A stretch of 6,588 nucleotides of DNA from JACMLD01 sp964245425 (GTDB lineage Bacteria > Bacteroidota > Bacteroidia > Chitinophagales > Chitinophagaceae), in the NCBI GenBank assembly GCA_964245425.1, contig CAXTMV010000290.1, forward strand, positions 1 through 6,588. The letters are read 5' to 3'. Both the position numbers and the translations under genes were made by a program. The notes under the pieces are model-generated. The model searched no databases. It saw only the letters and a program-made list of their open reading frames with translations, and was not told the DNA's origin. Positions 1 to 6,588 of the stretch are shown piece after piece (the first letter of the stretch is position 1; the number at the start of each line of letters is the position of its first letter).

Positions 1-1
1 G

Positions 2-2365
2 GCCTTTGCCAACAGCCTGGCGGTGCCCAACTGGTTCTGGGAAGGCGATGCCGTTTTCCAGGAAACACTGGTAAGCGAGCAGGGCAGGGGGAGATTGCCT
101 TTTTTCTTTGACGACTACCGGTCGCTCTGGCTGGCCGGCAAAGACTATAGTTATATGAAACTGCGCAACGGATCGTTGCGCGATTTTACTCCCGACCATT
201 ACCGCCTTGGCTATATGCTGGTTGCCTACGGAAGAGAAAAATACGGCGAAGAATTCTGGCGAAAGGTAACCCATGACGCAGCCTCTTTCAAAGGGATTTT
301 TTACCCGTTTCAGCGTGCGGTGAAAGAATACAGCGGCAAAAGTTTTAGCGATTTTACAAAAGACGCCATCACCTATTTTAAAAGCCTGCCCGCCGCCCCG
401 CAGGCAGCTATTGAAAAGCACCGGCATTTTGTTGCCGACCAGGAGTTTCCCGCGTATACTGAAAACGGCCATCTTATTTATGTAAAAACAAGCTATAAGA
501 AGATATCCGCTTTCATTGAAAAAGACAGGGAAACGGAAAGAACCATCCGGCTGAAAGACGTTTCTATAGACAACCAGTTTTCTTACCGGCATGGCAAGAT
601 CGTATATGCTTCTTACCGGCCCGCCATTCGTTTTGGCTGGAACGATTACAATGAACTGCAGCTGCTGGATGTAGCCAGCGGTGCGCAGACAACCCTTACA
701 CACCGTACAAAATATTTTTCGCCCGATATCAGTGAAGACGGCAAAACAATTGTAGCTGTAGACGTACAGCCAGGTAAACAAAGTGTACTGCATTTGCTGG
801 ATGCCGAAACGGGTGCCTTGCTGAAAGCCTTGCCCAACCCTGATAATCTTTTTTATACCTATCCCAGGTTCATGGGTGATAAGCAGGTATTGGTTGCCGC
901 TAGAAAGACCTCCGGGCAGATGGCGCTGGCCACCGTGAATACGACCGACGGTACAGTAGACTACCTGCTGGAAACGGGCTTTCATGTACTGGGCAACCCG
1001 GTGGCACAGCAGGATACCATTTATTTTACGGCCGCGGAAAAAGGCTACGACAGGCTTTTTGCCTTTGTAATGGGAGATAAAAAATTATTCCGGCTGGAAA
1101 TACCGGCAAAAGGCATCGGCCTTTACCAGCCGGCATTGCGGGCAGGTAAAATAATGTTTACCAGTTTTACAGCCGATGGCTACCGGCTGCAGGAAGCAGG
1201 TAAGACTGAAACTGCGTGGCGCCCATCGGCGGCAGCAGACTGGCTGGAACCCGCTGATAATTTTGGGATCGATTTTACAAAAGACAAGGGCGCCGGCCTG
1301 CTGGCCACCGTGCCCGGCAGCCGGCTGGCGGCAAAAAAATACCCGCAGACCTATCAGCTGTTTAATTTTCACAGCCTGCTACCCTATATCAGCGACCCCG
1401 ATTACAATGTTTCGCTGGTGGGTAACAATGTGCTGAATACGATGCAGTCGGAATTGTTTTTTTCTTATAACCGCAATGAACAATATAAACAGGTGGGTGC
1501 AGATATTACGTATGGAGGTTTGTTTCCTTATATTAACCTGGGCGGTAATTATATTTTTGACCGGCGTGATTTTTTTACGCGCGATAACCGGCTGCTGTAC
1601 TGGAACGAAGGGCAGGCCAACGCCGGCCTGAGTGTGCCGCTTAACCTGAGTAAGGGAAGAAGCCTGGTGAACCTGACGGCCGGCGCCGATTATGTGTTCA
1701 AGACCATTTCTTACCAGGGGGTTTATAAAGACAGTTTTCGTATCAACCACCTGAGTTATATCAATTCTTATCTTTCTTTTACGCACCAGTTGCCACAGGC
1801 CCGGCAGCAGATATATCCCCGCTTTGCGCAATCCATTTATATGAATTACCGGCATGCGATACAGTCGGTAACTGCCCGTCAGCTGCTGCTGTCAGGTACT
1901 TTTTATTTCCCTGGTTTTGCCCTGAGTCATAACCTGGTTATTAACCTGGCTTTACAGGTTCGCGATTCGGTTAATGAGTACCGTTATTCAAATAGTTTTC
2001 CCTTTTCAAGAGGATATGAATCGGCCAACCTGCGTAAGCTGTATAAATGGGGTGTCAATTACCACCTGCCGCTGGCATATCCTGATGCAGGCATCGGCAA
2101 TATTGTTTATTTTCAACGGTTGCGTGCCAATGCTTTTTATGATTATACAAAAGGGGGTGAAGTTTTTTTTAGCAATGGGGCCCGGCTTAACCTGGCGTTC
2201 CGGTCGGTGGGCGCAGAACTTTTCTTCGACACAAAATGGTGGAATGAATTGCCGCTTAATTTCGGATTCCGATACAGTCACCTGCTGGATGTTGATTACT
2301 TCGGCAACCCAGGCACGTCGGAACGATTTGAATTTATACTGCCGATCAATCTCTTTCAACGATAA
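2..2365 (+). CDS. Partial (5' truncated) outer-membrane protein: peptidase-like domain end, TolB-like propeller, C-terminal beta-barrel
   Basis: The reading frame is open to the left edge, so the real start lies upstream. The GTG at 23 is internal, because the sequence before it (AFANSLAV) continues the same domain. The visible 787 codons show three parts. The first ~125 residues contain PNWFWEGDAV; the W-x-E-G pattern (Glu codon 41-43) resembles the third zinc ligand of gluzincin 'peptidase MA' proteins, whose HExxH helix would lie upstream. Roughly nt 425-1250 is beta-rich with PD40/TolB-like signatures such as YFSPDISEDGKTIVAV and LHLLDAETG. Roughly nt 1340-2362 consists of alternating amphipathic strands typical of an outer-membrane barrel and ends FEFILPINLFQR. 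An SRGY motif (nt 2006-2017) recalls the RGF/RGY of Omp85-type barrels. An export signal should be in the missing N-terminus. The function is not known to me; a role in surface proteolysis or in envelope assembly is inference. Stop is TAA 2363-2365. Confidence 0.8.
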   Translation, partial: AFANSLAVPNWFWEGDAVFQETLVSEQGRGRLPFFFDDYRSLWLAGKDYSYMKLRNGSLRDFTPDHYRLGYMLVAYGREKYGEEFWRKVTHDAASFKGIFYPFQRAVKEYSGKSFSDFTKDAITYFKSLPAAPQAAIEKHRHFVADQEFPAYTENGHLIYVKTSYKKISAFIEKDRETERTIRLKDVSIDNQFSYRHGKIVYASYRPAIRFGWNDYNELQLLDVASGAQTTLTHRTKYFSPDISEDGKTIVAVDVQPGKQSVLHLLDAETGALLKALPNPDNLFYTYPRFMGDKQVLVAARKTSGQMALATVNTTDGTVDYLLETGFHVLGNPVAQQDTIYFTAAEKGYDRLFAFVMGDKKLFRLEIPAKGIGLYQPALRAGKIMFTSFTADGYRLQEAGKTETAWRPSAAADWLEPADNFGIDFTKDKGAGLLATVPGSRLAAKKYPQTYQLFNFHSLLPYISDPDYNVSLVGNNVLNTMQSELFFSYNRNEQYKQVGADITYGGLFPYINLGGNYIFDRRDFFTRDNRLLYWNEGQANAGLSVPLNLSKGRSLVNLTAGADYVFKTISYQGVYKDSFRINHLSYINSYLSFTHQLPQARQQIYPRFAQSIYMNYRHAIQSVTARQLLLSGTFYFPGFALSHNLVINLALQVRDSVNEYRYSNSFPFSRGYESANLRKLYKWGVNYHLPLAYPDAGIGNIVYFQRLRANAFYDYTKGGEVFFSNGARLNLAFRSVGAELFFDTKWWNELPLNFGFRYSHLLDVDYFGNPGTSERFEFILPINLFQR

Positions 2366-2404
2366 GCTGTAAGCCGTAAGGCATAAGGTTTAAGCTGTAA
2401 GGTC
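2363..2404 (+). repeat. Six tandem degenerate heptamers (TAAGSYN), plus orientation
   Basis: Six contiguous 7-bp units read TAAGCTG, TAAGCCG, TAAGGCA, TAAGGTT, TAAGCTG, TAAGGTC. All six fit TAAGSYN. The first unit begins on the TAA stop codon of the outer-membrane protein gene; the seven bases before it (tcaacga) do not fit, so the array starts exactly at the stop. Because 7 is not a multiple of 3, successive TAAs fall in all three reading frames. I do not recognise a named repeat family, and its function is unknown. Confidence 0.85.
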
Positions 2405-2460
2405 TGCGCCTATTATGGGCAAATCAACCTTAGAGCTCAAGCCTTACAGCTCAAACCTCA
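2384..2460. terminator. Candidate bidirectional hairpin between convergent genes
   Basis: The opposing heptamer arrays form a long inverted repeat: 2384-2402 (TAAGGTTTAAGCTGTAAGG) against 2442-2460 (CCTTACAGCTCAAACCTCA) gives 17 of 19 complementary positions around a 39-nt loop. In the valS (minus) transcript the two non-Watson-Crick positions become G-U wobbles, so the whole 19-bp stem can pair. In the plus transcript they are A-C mismatches. A second register pairs the inner three units (2384-2404 with 2426-2446, 17 of 21) around a 21-nt loop. There is no clear U-tract after the stem, so this is not a textbook intrinsic terminator. A role in 3'-end formation or protection of both mRNAs is inferred from position. 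Confidence 0.45.
2426..2460 (-). repeat. Five tandem degenerate heptamers (TRAGSYN), minus orientation
   Basis: Read on the minus strand from 2460 down, five contiguous units are TGAGGTT, TGAGCTG, TAAGGCT, TGAGCTC, TAAGGTT. All fit TRAGSYN, the same pattern as the array at 2363-2404 but in opposite orientation. The first unit starts on the TGA stop codon of valS (2460-2458). Again each unit contributes a stop triplet (TGA or TAA), and the frame rotates from unit to unit. The two arrays are separated by a 21-bp core (2405-2425) that does not fit the pattern. Confidence 0.85.
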
Positions 2461-5082
2461 AAGTGCTGCCAGGCTTTCCTCAATCACTTTCAGCTTGGCT
2501 TCCGCATCCGATTTTTTCTTTTTTTCAAGCGCAATCACTTCTGCTTTGGCATTCAGCACAAAGCGCTCATTGGCCAATTTCTTTTCTACCGCTGCCAGAA
2601 ATCCCTTTAAATGTTCCTGCTCTTTCAGCAGGTCTTCTTTCTGGTTGCCTACGGCCACTGGCTGGTCAGATACCAGGTAAAATTTATCCTTGCCGGCTAC
2701 TACCGGAATGCTTTGTGGTATGGCTTCTGTTGTATAATGAAGAGTTGTTGCATTTACCTGTTTGGTCAGGAGCCACGCTATCGGCGCATAAAGGCTTTTT
2801 TCAGCTGGCTGTATATGCAAAACAATTTCCTGTTTTGGCTTCAGCTGGGCTTTGTTGCGGGCATCGCGGATGGCGGTAATGGAGGTTTTCAGCAGCAGGC
2901 CCGTGTTTAAAACGGATTGATCCGGTAAGGAAACGGCTTCAAATTGTTTTATGCAGAGATCCCCAGTTCGCAATTCCAGTAAATGATAAATCTCTTCCGT
3001 AATAAAAGGCATAAAAGGATGGAGCAACTGCATCAGTTCAGTAAAGAAAAGCACCGTTTTTCCCTGAACAGATACATCCATTGGTTGTTCAAAACCCGGT
3101 TTCACCCATTCCAGGTACCAGCTGCAGAAATCATCCCAGATAAGTGAATAAATGGTTTTCAACGCCTCACTCAATTTAAAATCACGGATCAGTATCTCCA
3201 CTTCTAGCCTGGCTTCCCTGAGCCGGTTCTCAAACCATTGCACGGCAAAGGTGTCCGCCAGCGGTTGCTGGCCAACCACCTGTCTTCCTTCCCAGATCTT
3301 CACCAGTTTCAGGGCATTCCATAATTTATTATTGAAGAATTTTCCCTGTTCCAGGGAGGCTTCATCAAATAAGAGATCGTTACCGGCGGGAGAGGAGATC
3401 ATGATGCCAAAGCGCACGGCATCTGCGCCATAATTATCAATCAGGTTCAGCAGGTCGGGCGAATTGCCCAGGCTCTTACTCATTTTCCGGCCCTGTTTAT
3501 CACGCACCATGCCGGTAAAATAAACATCGCGGAAGGGGATCTGTTTTTCATATTCCATACCGGCCATCACCATACGCGCTACCCAGAAGAAAATAATATC
3601 CTGCCCGGTTACCAGTACACTGCCGGGATAATAATAGGCGAGCTCCGCGTTTTTCGGGTCTGTGATACCGTTAAATACTTCCATGGGCCACAACCAGGAA
3701 GAGAACCAGGTGTCCAGCACATCTGCATCGCGCACCAGTCCCGGGTCCGTGGGTTGCAGGCCCGCAGCTTCCATGGCTTCCGCTGCTGTTTCGGCAACAT
3801 AGCAATTCCCTGTCTCATCGTACCAGGCGGGTATCTGCTGTCCCCACCAAAGCTGGCGGCTGATGCACCAGTCTTTCACATTCTCCATCCAGTATTTGTA
3901 GGTGGCCAGGAATTTATCACCCGGATGAATACGGATATCGCCCTCTACCACGGCTTTTAATGCCGGCCCGGCGAGCTCCTTCATCTTAACGAACCATTGG
4001 GTAGAGATCCTCGGTTCTACTACGGCGCCGCTGCGCTGGCTATAGCCTACACGGCTCTGGTATTCTTCTTCCTTTACTAAAAATCCTTTCTCTTTCAGTT
4101 CCACCAGGATCTTTTTTCTGGCGGCAAAACGATCTTCTCCCACATAGATCTGCGCCGCCGCACTGAGGGTGCCGTCTTCATTGAGGGTATCTATTACAGG
4201 CAGCTGGTGCTTCAGGCCCAGGTTATAATCATTGATATCATGGGCAGGTGTTACTTTTAAAGCGCCGGTGCCAAAGCTTTTGTCAACATATTCATCTGCA
4301 ATGATGGGTATGCGCCGGTTGATCAGCGGCACTTCCGCAAAAGCGCCCCTGAGACCTGTATAACGCTCATCTTCCGGGTTAACGCAGATAGCCGTATCGC
4401 CCATAATGGTTTCCGGTCTTACCGTGGCAATGGTAATGCCCCGCGGTAATGCATGGCCGTCCTTATCAAACAGTTTATATTCCAGGTAATAGAGCCTGCC
4501 CTGTACGTCCTTGTGTTCCACCTCTTCATCGCTTAGCGCGGTTTTGGCAGCAGGATCCCAGTTGATCATCCTGGCACCCCGGTATACCAGGCCTTTTTTA
4601 TGCAGGTCAACAAAAACTTTTATAACGGCTTTGTAATAATGATCATCCATGGTAAAACTGGTCCTTTTCCAGTCTACGCTGCAGCCCAGCCGTTCAATCT
4701 GGTTGTAGATGATGCCACCGTATTTTTCTTTCCATTCGAAAGCATATTCCAGGAACTGTTCACGGCTCAGGCTGTTTTTATCGATGCCTTTTTCCTTCAG
4801 CATCTGAACCACTTTTGTTTCCGTGGCAATGGAAGCATGGTCGCTGCCGGGTACCCAGCACGCGTTCAATCCGCTCATCCTTGCTTTGCGCACCAGTATA
4901 TCCTGTACGGTTTCATTGAGTGTATGGCCCATATGCAATACACCGGTTACATTGGGTGGGGGTATTACAACAGTGTAAGCAGGCCGCTCGTCCGGCACAC
5001 TGTTGAAATAACCTTTTTGAAGCCAGTGCCGGTTCCAGTGTTGTTCAACTTCTGCAGGCAGGTAATTTTTGCTCAATTCCAT
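2458..5082 (-). CDS. valS: Valyl-tRNA synthetase
   Basis: Cytoplasmic class Ia aminoacyl-tRNA synthetase that joins valine to tRNA-Val using ATP; essential for translation. The 874-residue protein has the normal bacterial length. The HIGH motif appears as HMGH at residues 50-53 after PPPNVTGVL, and KMSKS at 533-537 (GRKMSKSLGN). The CP1 editing domain, which hydrolyses Thr-tRNA-Val, is recognisable from TVRPETIMGDTA (220-231) and GTGALKVTPAHDINDY (271-286). Further class Ia landmarks are ISRQLWWGQQIPAW (408-420) and DTWFSSWLWP (457-466). An anticodon-binding helical domain follows (~610-740). The last ~60 residues are a Lys/Glu-rich coiled coil, as expected for ValS. ATG 5082 is chosen because MELSKNYLP is the expected N-terminus and no longer form is needed; no Shine-Dalgarno is visible, which is usual in Bacteroidota. 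It converges with the outer-membrane gene and diverges from the nuclease gene, so it appears to be transcribed alone. Confidence 0.98.
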   Translation of the reverse strand: MELSKNYLPAEVEQHWNRHWLQKGYFNSVPDERPAYTVVIPPPNVTGVLHMGHTLNETVQDILVRKARMSGLNACWVPGSDHASIATETKVVQMLKEKGIDKNSLSREQFLEYAFEWKEKYGGIIYNQIERLGCSVDWKRTSFTMDDHYYKAVIKVFVDLHKKGLVYRGARMINWDPAAKTALSDEEVEHKDVQGRLYYLEYKLFDKDGHALPRGITIATVRPETIMGDTAICVNPEDERYTGLRGAFAEVPLINRRIPIIADEYVDKSFGTGALKVTPAHDINDYNLGLKHQLPVIDTLNEDGTLSAAAQIYVGEDRFAARKKILVELKEKGFLVKEEEYQSRVGYSQRSGAVVEPRISTQWFVKMKELAGPALKAVVEGDIRIHPGDKFLATYKYWMENVKDWCISRQLWWGQQIPAWYDETGNCYVAETAAEAMEAAGLQPTDPGLVRDADVLDTWFSSWLWPMEVFNGITDPKNAELAYYYPGSVLVTGQDIIFFWVARMVMAGMEYEKQIPFRDVYFTGMVRDKQGRKMSKSLGNSPDLLNLIDNYGADAVRFGIMISSPAGNDLLFDEASLEQGKFFNNKLWNALKLVKIWEGRQVVGQQPLADTFAVQWFENRLREARLEVEILIRDFKLSEALKTIYSLIWDDFCSWYLEWVKPGFEQPMDVSVQGKTVLFFTELMQLLHPFMPFITEEIYHLLELRTGDLCIKQFEAVSLPDQSVLNTGLLLKTSITAIRDARNKAQLKPKQEIVLHIQPAEKSLYAPIAWLLTKQVNATTLHYTTEAIPQSIPVVAGKDKFYLVSDQPVAVGNQKEDLLKEQEHLKGFLAAVEKKLANERFVLNAKAEVIALEKKKKSDAEAKLKVIEESLAAL

Positions 5083-5246
5083 ATATAAAATCCGATTGTT
5101 ATTGGGTCTGCGAAGGTAGGAAGAAATGGATGATCGCTGATGCCTGATGTGATGTGCTGTGATTTATTTTACAAAACGATACGGCAAAAGAAATCACCCA
5201 TCATCAGATCAGACATCAGCCATTTTTCTTACTTTCATCCTCCAGC
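5083..5246. promoter_or_regulatory. Divergent intergenic region between valS and the nuclease gene
   Basis: These 164 bp must hold the start signals for valS (leftward) and the exonuclease gene (rightward), because the two genes diverge. I looked on both strands for the Bacteroidota promoter pattern (TTG about 20 bp upstream of TAnnTTTG) and found no full match; the AT-rich spacer 5166-5190 carries only partial ones. No Shine-Dalgarno precedes either ATG. No small gene or T-box-like leader is recognisable. The dominant structure is the inverted repeat annotated separately. Confidence 0.55.
5121..5230. repeat. Imperfect inverted repeat with 29-bp arms built from TGAT-type heptamers
   Basis: Plus-strand 5137-5165 and the reverse complement of 5191-5219 are both 29 nt and agree at 23 positions without gaps, sharing CTGATG-CTGAT-TGATG and a GTGATTT end. 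The match resumes outside: 5121-5129 (AAGAAATGG) corresponds to the complement of 5220-5230 (AAGAAAAATGG), with the left arm holding one extra 7-nt block (5130-5136). The left arm contains the heptamers TGATCGC, TGATGCC, TGATGTG (5131-5151). The right arm on the minus strand has TGATGTC, then TGATC and TGATGAT. The 25-bp spacer 5166-5190 is AT-rich. It may be an operator, a cruciform or RNA hairpin, or an intergenic repeat element; the function is unknown. Confidence 0.7.
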
Positions 5247-6588
5247 ATGTATGCGATTATAGACATAGAAACCACCGGTGGCCATGCAACGGCACATGGC
5301 ATCACGGAAATAGCCATCGTGTTGCACACTGGTACAGCAGTAGAGGGAAAATTTCATACCCTGATCAATCCCGGTAGGCCGGTTCCGCGGCATATTACTG
5401 CGCTGACCGGCATCAGCAATGAAATGTTGTACGATGCGCCCCGTTTTGAACAGGTGGCAGATCGGATCTTTAACCTGCTCCGGGATCGAATCTTTGTTGC
5501 CCACAACGTTAACTTCGATTACTCATTTGTAAAACACCAGCTGGAACAGGCCGGGCATATGCTCAATACCCGCAAGCTGTGCACCGTGCGCATGAGCCGC
5601 AAAGCTTTTCCTGGTTTTGCCAGCTACAGCCTGGGCAATCTCTGCCGCGATCTGAAAATCGAGATCACCAATCGCCACCGGGCCATGGGTGATACGATGG
5701 CCACTGTACGGCTTTTTGAACTGATACTGCAAAACGATACCACGGGTATTGTTGCGGGCATGCTGAAAGGCAGAAACAAAGACCAATACCTGCCACCTCA
5801 TTTACCGGCGCCCGAAATCGATCAGCTGCCCCAAACGGCCGGCGTTTACTATTTCTATAACCAGAAAAAGAAAATCGTATATGTAGGCAAAGCCGGTAAC
5901 CTGCAGCAAAGGGTAAAAAGCCATTTCAGTAATAACGATGGTGGAAAGCGTAAACAGGAATTCCTGCGCAATGTCCATTCCGTTTCCTTTAAGACCTGCA
6001 GCAGCGAACTGGCTGCGCTGATTGTGGAGAGTACAGAAATCCGCCGCCTCTGGCCGCTGTATAACCGCAGCCAGAAAAAATACCACCACCAGTATGGACT
6101 TTACACCTACGAAGACCGCAACGGGTACCTGCGGCTCTTCATTGAAAAAAAGAAAACGCATCTGCAACCTGTCTATACGTTTAACCTGTTGCATGAAGGG
6201 CAGGTTTTACTTAAGAAATTAATAAAAGAGTTTGCGCTGAGTGAGGCGCTTTGCTTTGTAGATAACTCCGGACAGGCCGCTGAGGCACCCGGGTCAACAG
6301 CGCAGTACAATGATAAAGTGAAGAATGCCATCCGCTCCCTGCAGGAGCAATTGCCCACGTTTATGATCAGCGATGGCGACGATGAACATGCCAGCTATTT
6401 TTTAATGGAAAGGGGCTGCTTTGTGGGGATGGGGCAATTGCCAAAAGAAACCATTCAGACAGCAGATCTTGTATCTATAAAAACGGGACTTACCTGTTAT
6501 CCGGACAATGACTATGTCAGAGGATTGATTTACCAGTTTGCAGAAAAGTATCCTGACAAGAAAATAAAAATTTTGTCCCAATTACAGT
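5247..6588 (+). CDS. DEDDh 3'-5' exonuclease (DnaQ-like) fused to a GIY-YIG nuclease domain, 3' truncated
   Basis: The frame stays open from ATG 5247 to the right edge (447 codons visible). This start puts the first catalytic motif at the very N-terminus, and no in-frame ATG is seen upstream in the intergenic region. Residues 1-165 form an RNase T/DnaQ exonuclease fold with the DEDDh set intact: D6 and E8 (IIDIETTG), D91 (HNVNFD), H144 and D149 (HRAMGD). Residues ~193-275 form a UvrC/Cho-type GIY-YIG domain: GVY 199-201, YVG 212-214, Arg222, the presumed metal-binding Glu261 (LIVES) and PLYN 270-273. Residues ~280-447 are a C-terminal extension I cannot assign. Related exonuclease plus GIY-YIG fusions are known in bacteria (for example mycobacterial Cho/UvrC-like proteins), so a role in DNA repair or processing is likely, with 3'-5' trimming coupled to endonucleolytic incision; the substrate is inference. 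It is not the replicative epsilon subunit, which lacks the GIY-YIG part. Confidence 0.92.
   Translation, partial: MYAIIDIETTGGHATAHGITEIAIVLHTGTAVEGKFHTLINPGRPVPRHITALTGISNEMLYDAPRFEQVADRIFNLLRDRIFVAHNVNFDYSFVKHQLEQAGHMLNTRKLCTVRMSRKAFPGFASYSLGNLCRDLKIEITNRHRAMGDTMATVRLFELILQNDTTGIVAGMLKGRNKDQYLPPHLPAPEIDQLPQTAGVYYFYNQKKKIVYVGKAGNLQQRVKSHFSNNDGGKRKQEFLRNVHSVSFKTCSSELAALIVESTEIRRLWPLYNRSQKKYHHQYGLYTYEDRNGYLRLFIEKKKTHLQPVYTFNLLHEGQVLLKKLIKEFALSEALCFVDNSGQAAEAPGSTAQYNDKVKNAIRSLQEQLPTFMISDGDDEHASYFLMERGCFVGMGQLPKETIQTADLVSIKTGLTCYPDNDYVRGLIYQFAEKYPDKKIKILSQLQ

Noticed and set aside
23..25. GTG at 23 as the start of the first gene
   Set aside because: The frame is open to the left edge and the upstream residues continue the peptidase-like domain; the GTG encodes an internal valine.
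1379..1855. Open frame of 158 codons on the minus strand inside the barrel gene
   Set aside because: It is an antisense shadow of a well-supported barrel coding region, without recognisable motifs.
2363..2460. CRISPR array or phage attachment site
   Set aside because: The repeats are 7 bp, contiguous and degenerate with no spacers, and no integrase or cas gene is in the window.
2518..2524. In-phase A AAA AAG slippery heptamer in valS (minus strand, residues 853-855), a possible -1 frameshift site
   Set aside because: It lies in a lysine-rich coiled coil coded by A-rich codons, with no obvious downstream stem, and the shifted frame would give only a slightly shorter tail; chance is the simplest explanation.
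2415..2879. Open frame of 154 codons on the plus strand
   Set aside because: It overlaps the 3' end of valS in antisense, has low-complexity composition without domain features, and is a shadow of the coding strand.
4600..5088. Open frame of 162 codons on the plus strand opposite the valS start
   Set aside because: It is antisense to the conserved HIGH-motif region of valS; its length follows from valS codon use.
5083..5246. T-box or other riboswitch leader for valS
   Set aside because: No T-box core, specifier stem or terminator/antiterminator pair is visible, and such control is not typical of Bacteroidota.

Overview
The window looks like ordinary chromosomal DNA of a Bacteroidota bacterium, probably of the Chitinophagaceae/Sphingobacteriia type. 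The evidence is a valyl-tRNA synthetase with Bacteroidota-like ends, a large outer-membrane protein combining a TolB-like propeller with a barrel, the absence of Shine-Dalgarno sequences before either visible start, and codon use without any abrupt change. The family-level placement is an inference, made without a database search. I see no tRNA, rRNA, CRISPR, transposase, phage or plasmid gene.

Layout: (1) 2-2365, plus strand, is the 3' part of a large gene cut by the left edge. It encodes the end of a gluzincin-type peptidase domain, a PD40/TolB-like propeller and a C-terminal outer-membrane beta-barrel. (2) 2366-2457 is a short convergent intergenic stretch made almost entirely of degenerate 7-bp repeats. 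These are arranged as two inward-facing arrays, each starting exactly on the stop codon of its neighbouring gene. (3) 2458-5082, minus strand, is a complete valS. (4) 5083-5246 is a divergent intergenic region with an imperfect inverted repeat of 29-bp arms, itself built from TGAT-type 7-bp units. (5) 5247 to the right edge, plus strand, is a DnaQ-like DEDDh 3'-5' exonuclease fused to a GIY-YIG nuclease domain, cut at its 3' end.

The three genes do not form an operon: the first two converge and the last two diverge. They belong to unrelated functions (envelope, translation, DNA repair or processing), so no multi-gene system is evident. The most unusual signal is in the two intergenic spaces. 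Both carry inverted arrangements of heptamers that can be written with one loose pattern (T-R-A-K-S-Y-N). In the convergent one, all 11 units fit the tighter TRAGSYN, and the 7-bp period places stop codons in all three frames just past both genes. The two protein fusions are the other points worth a second look.
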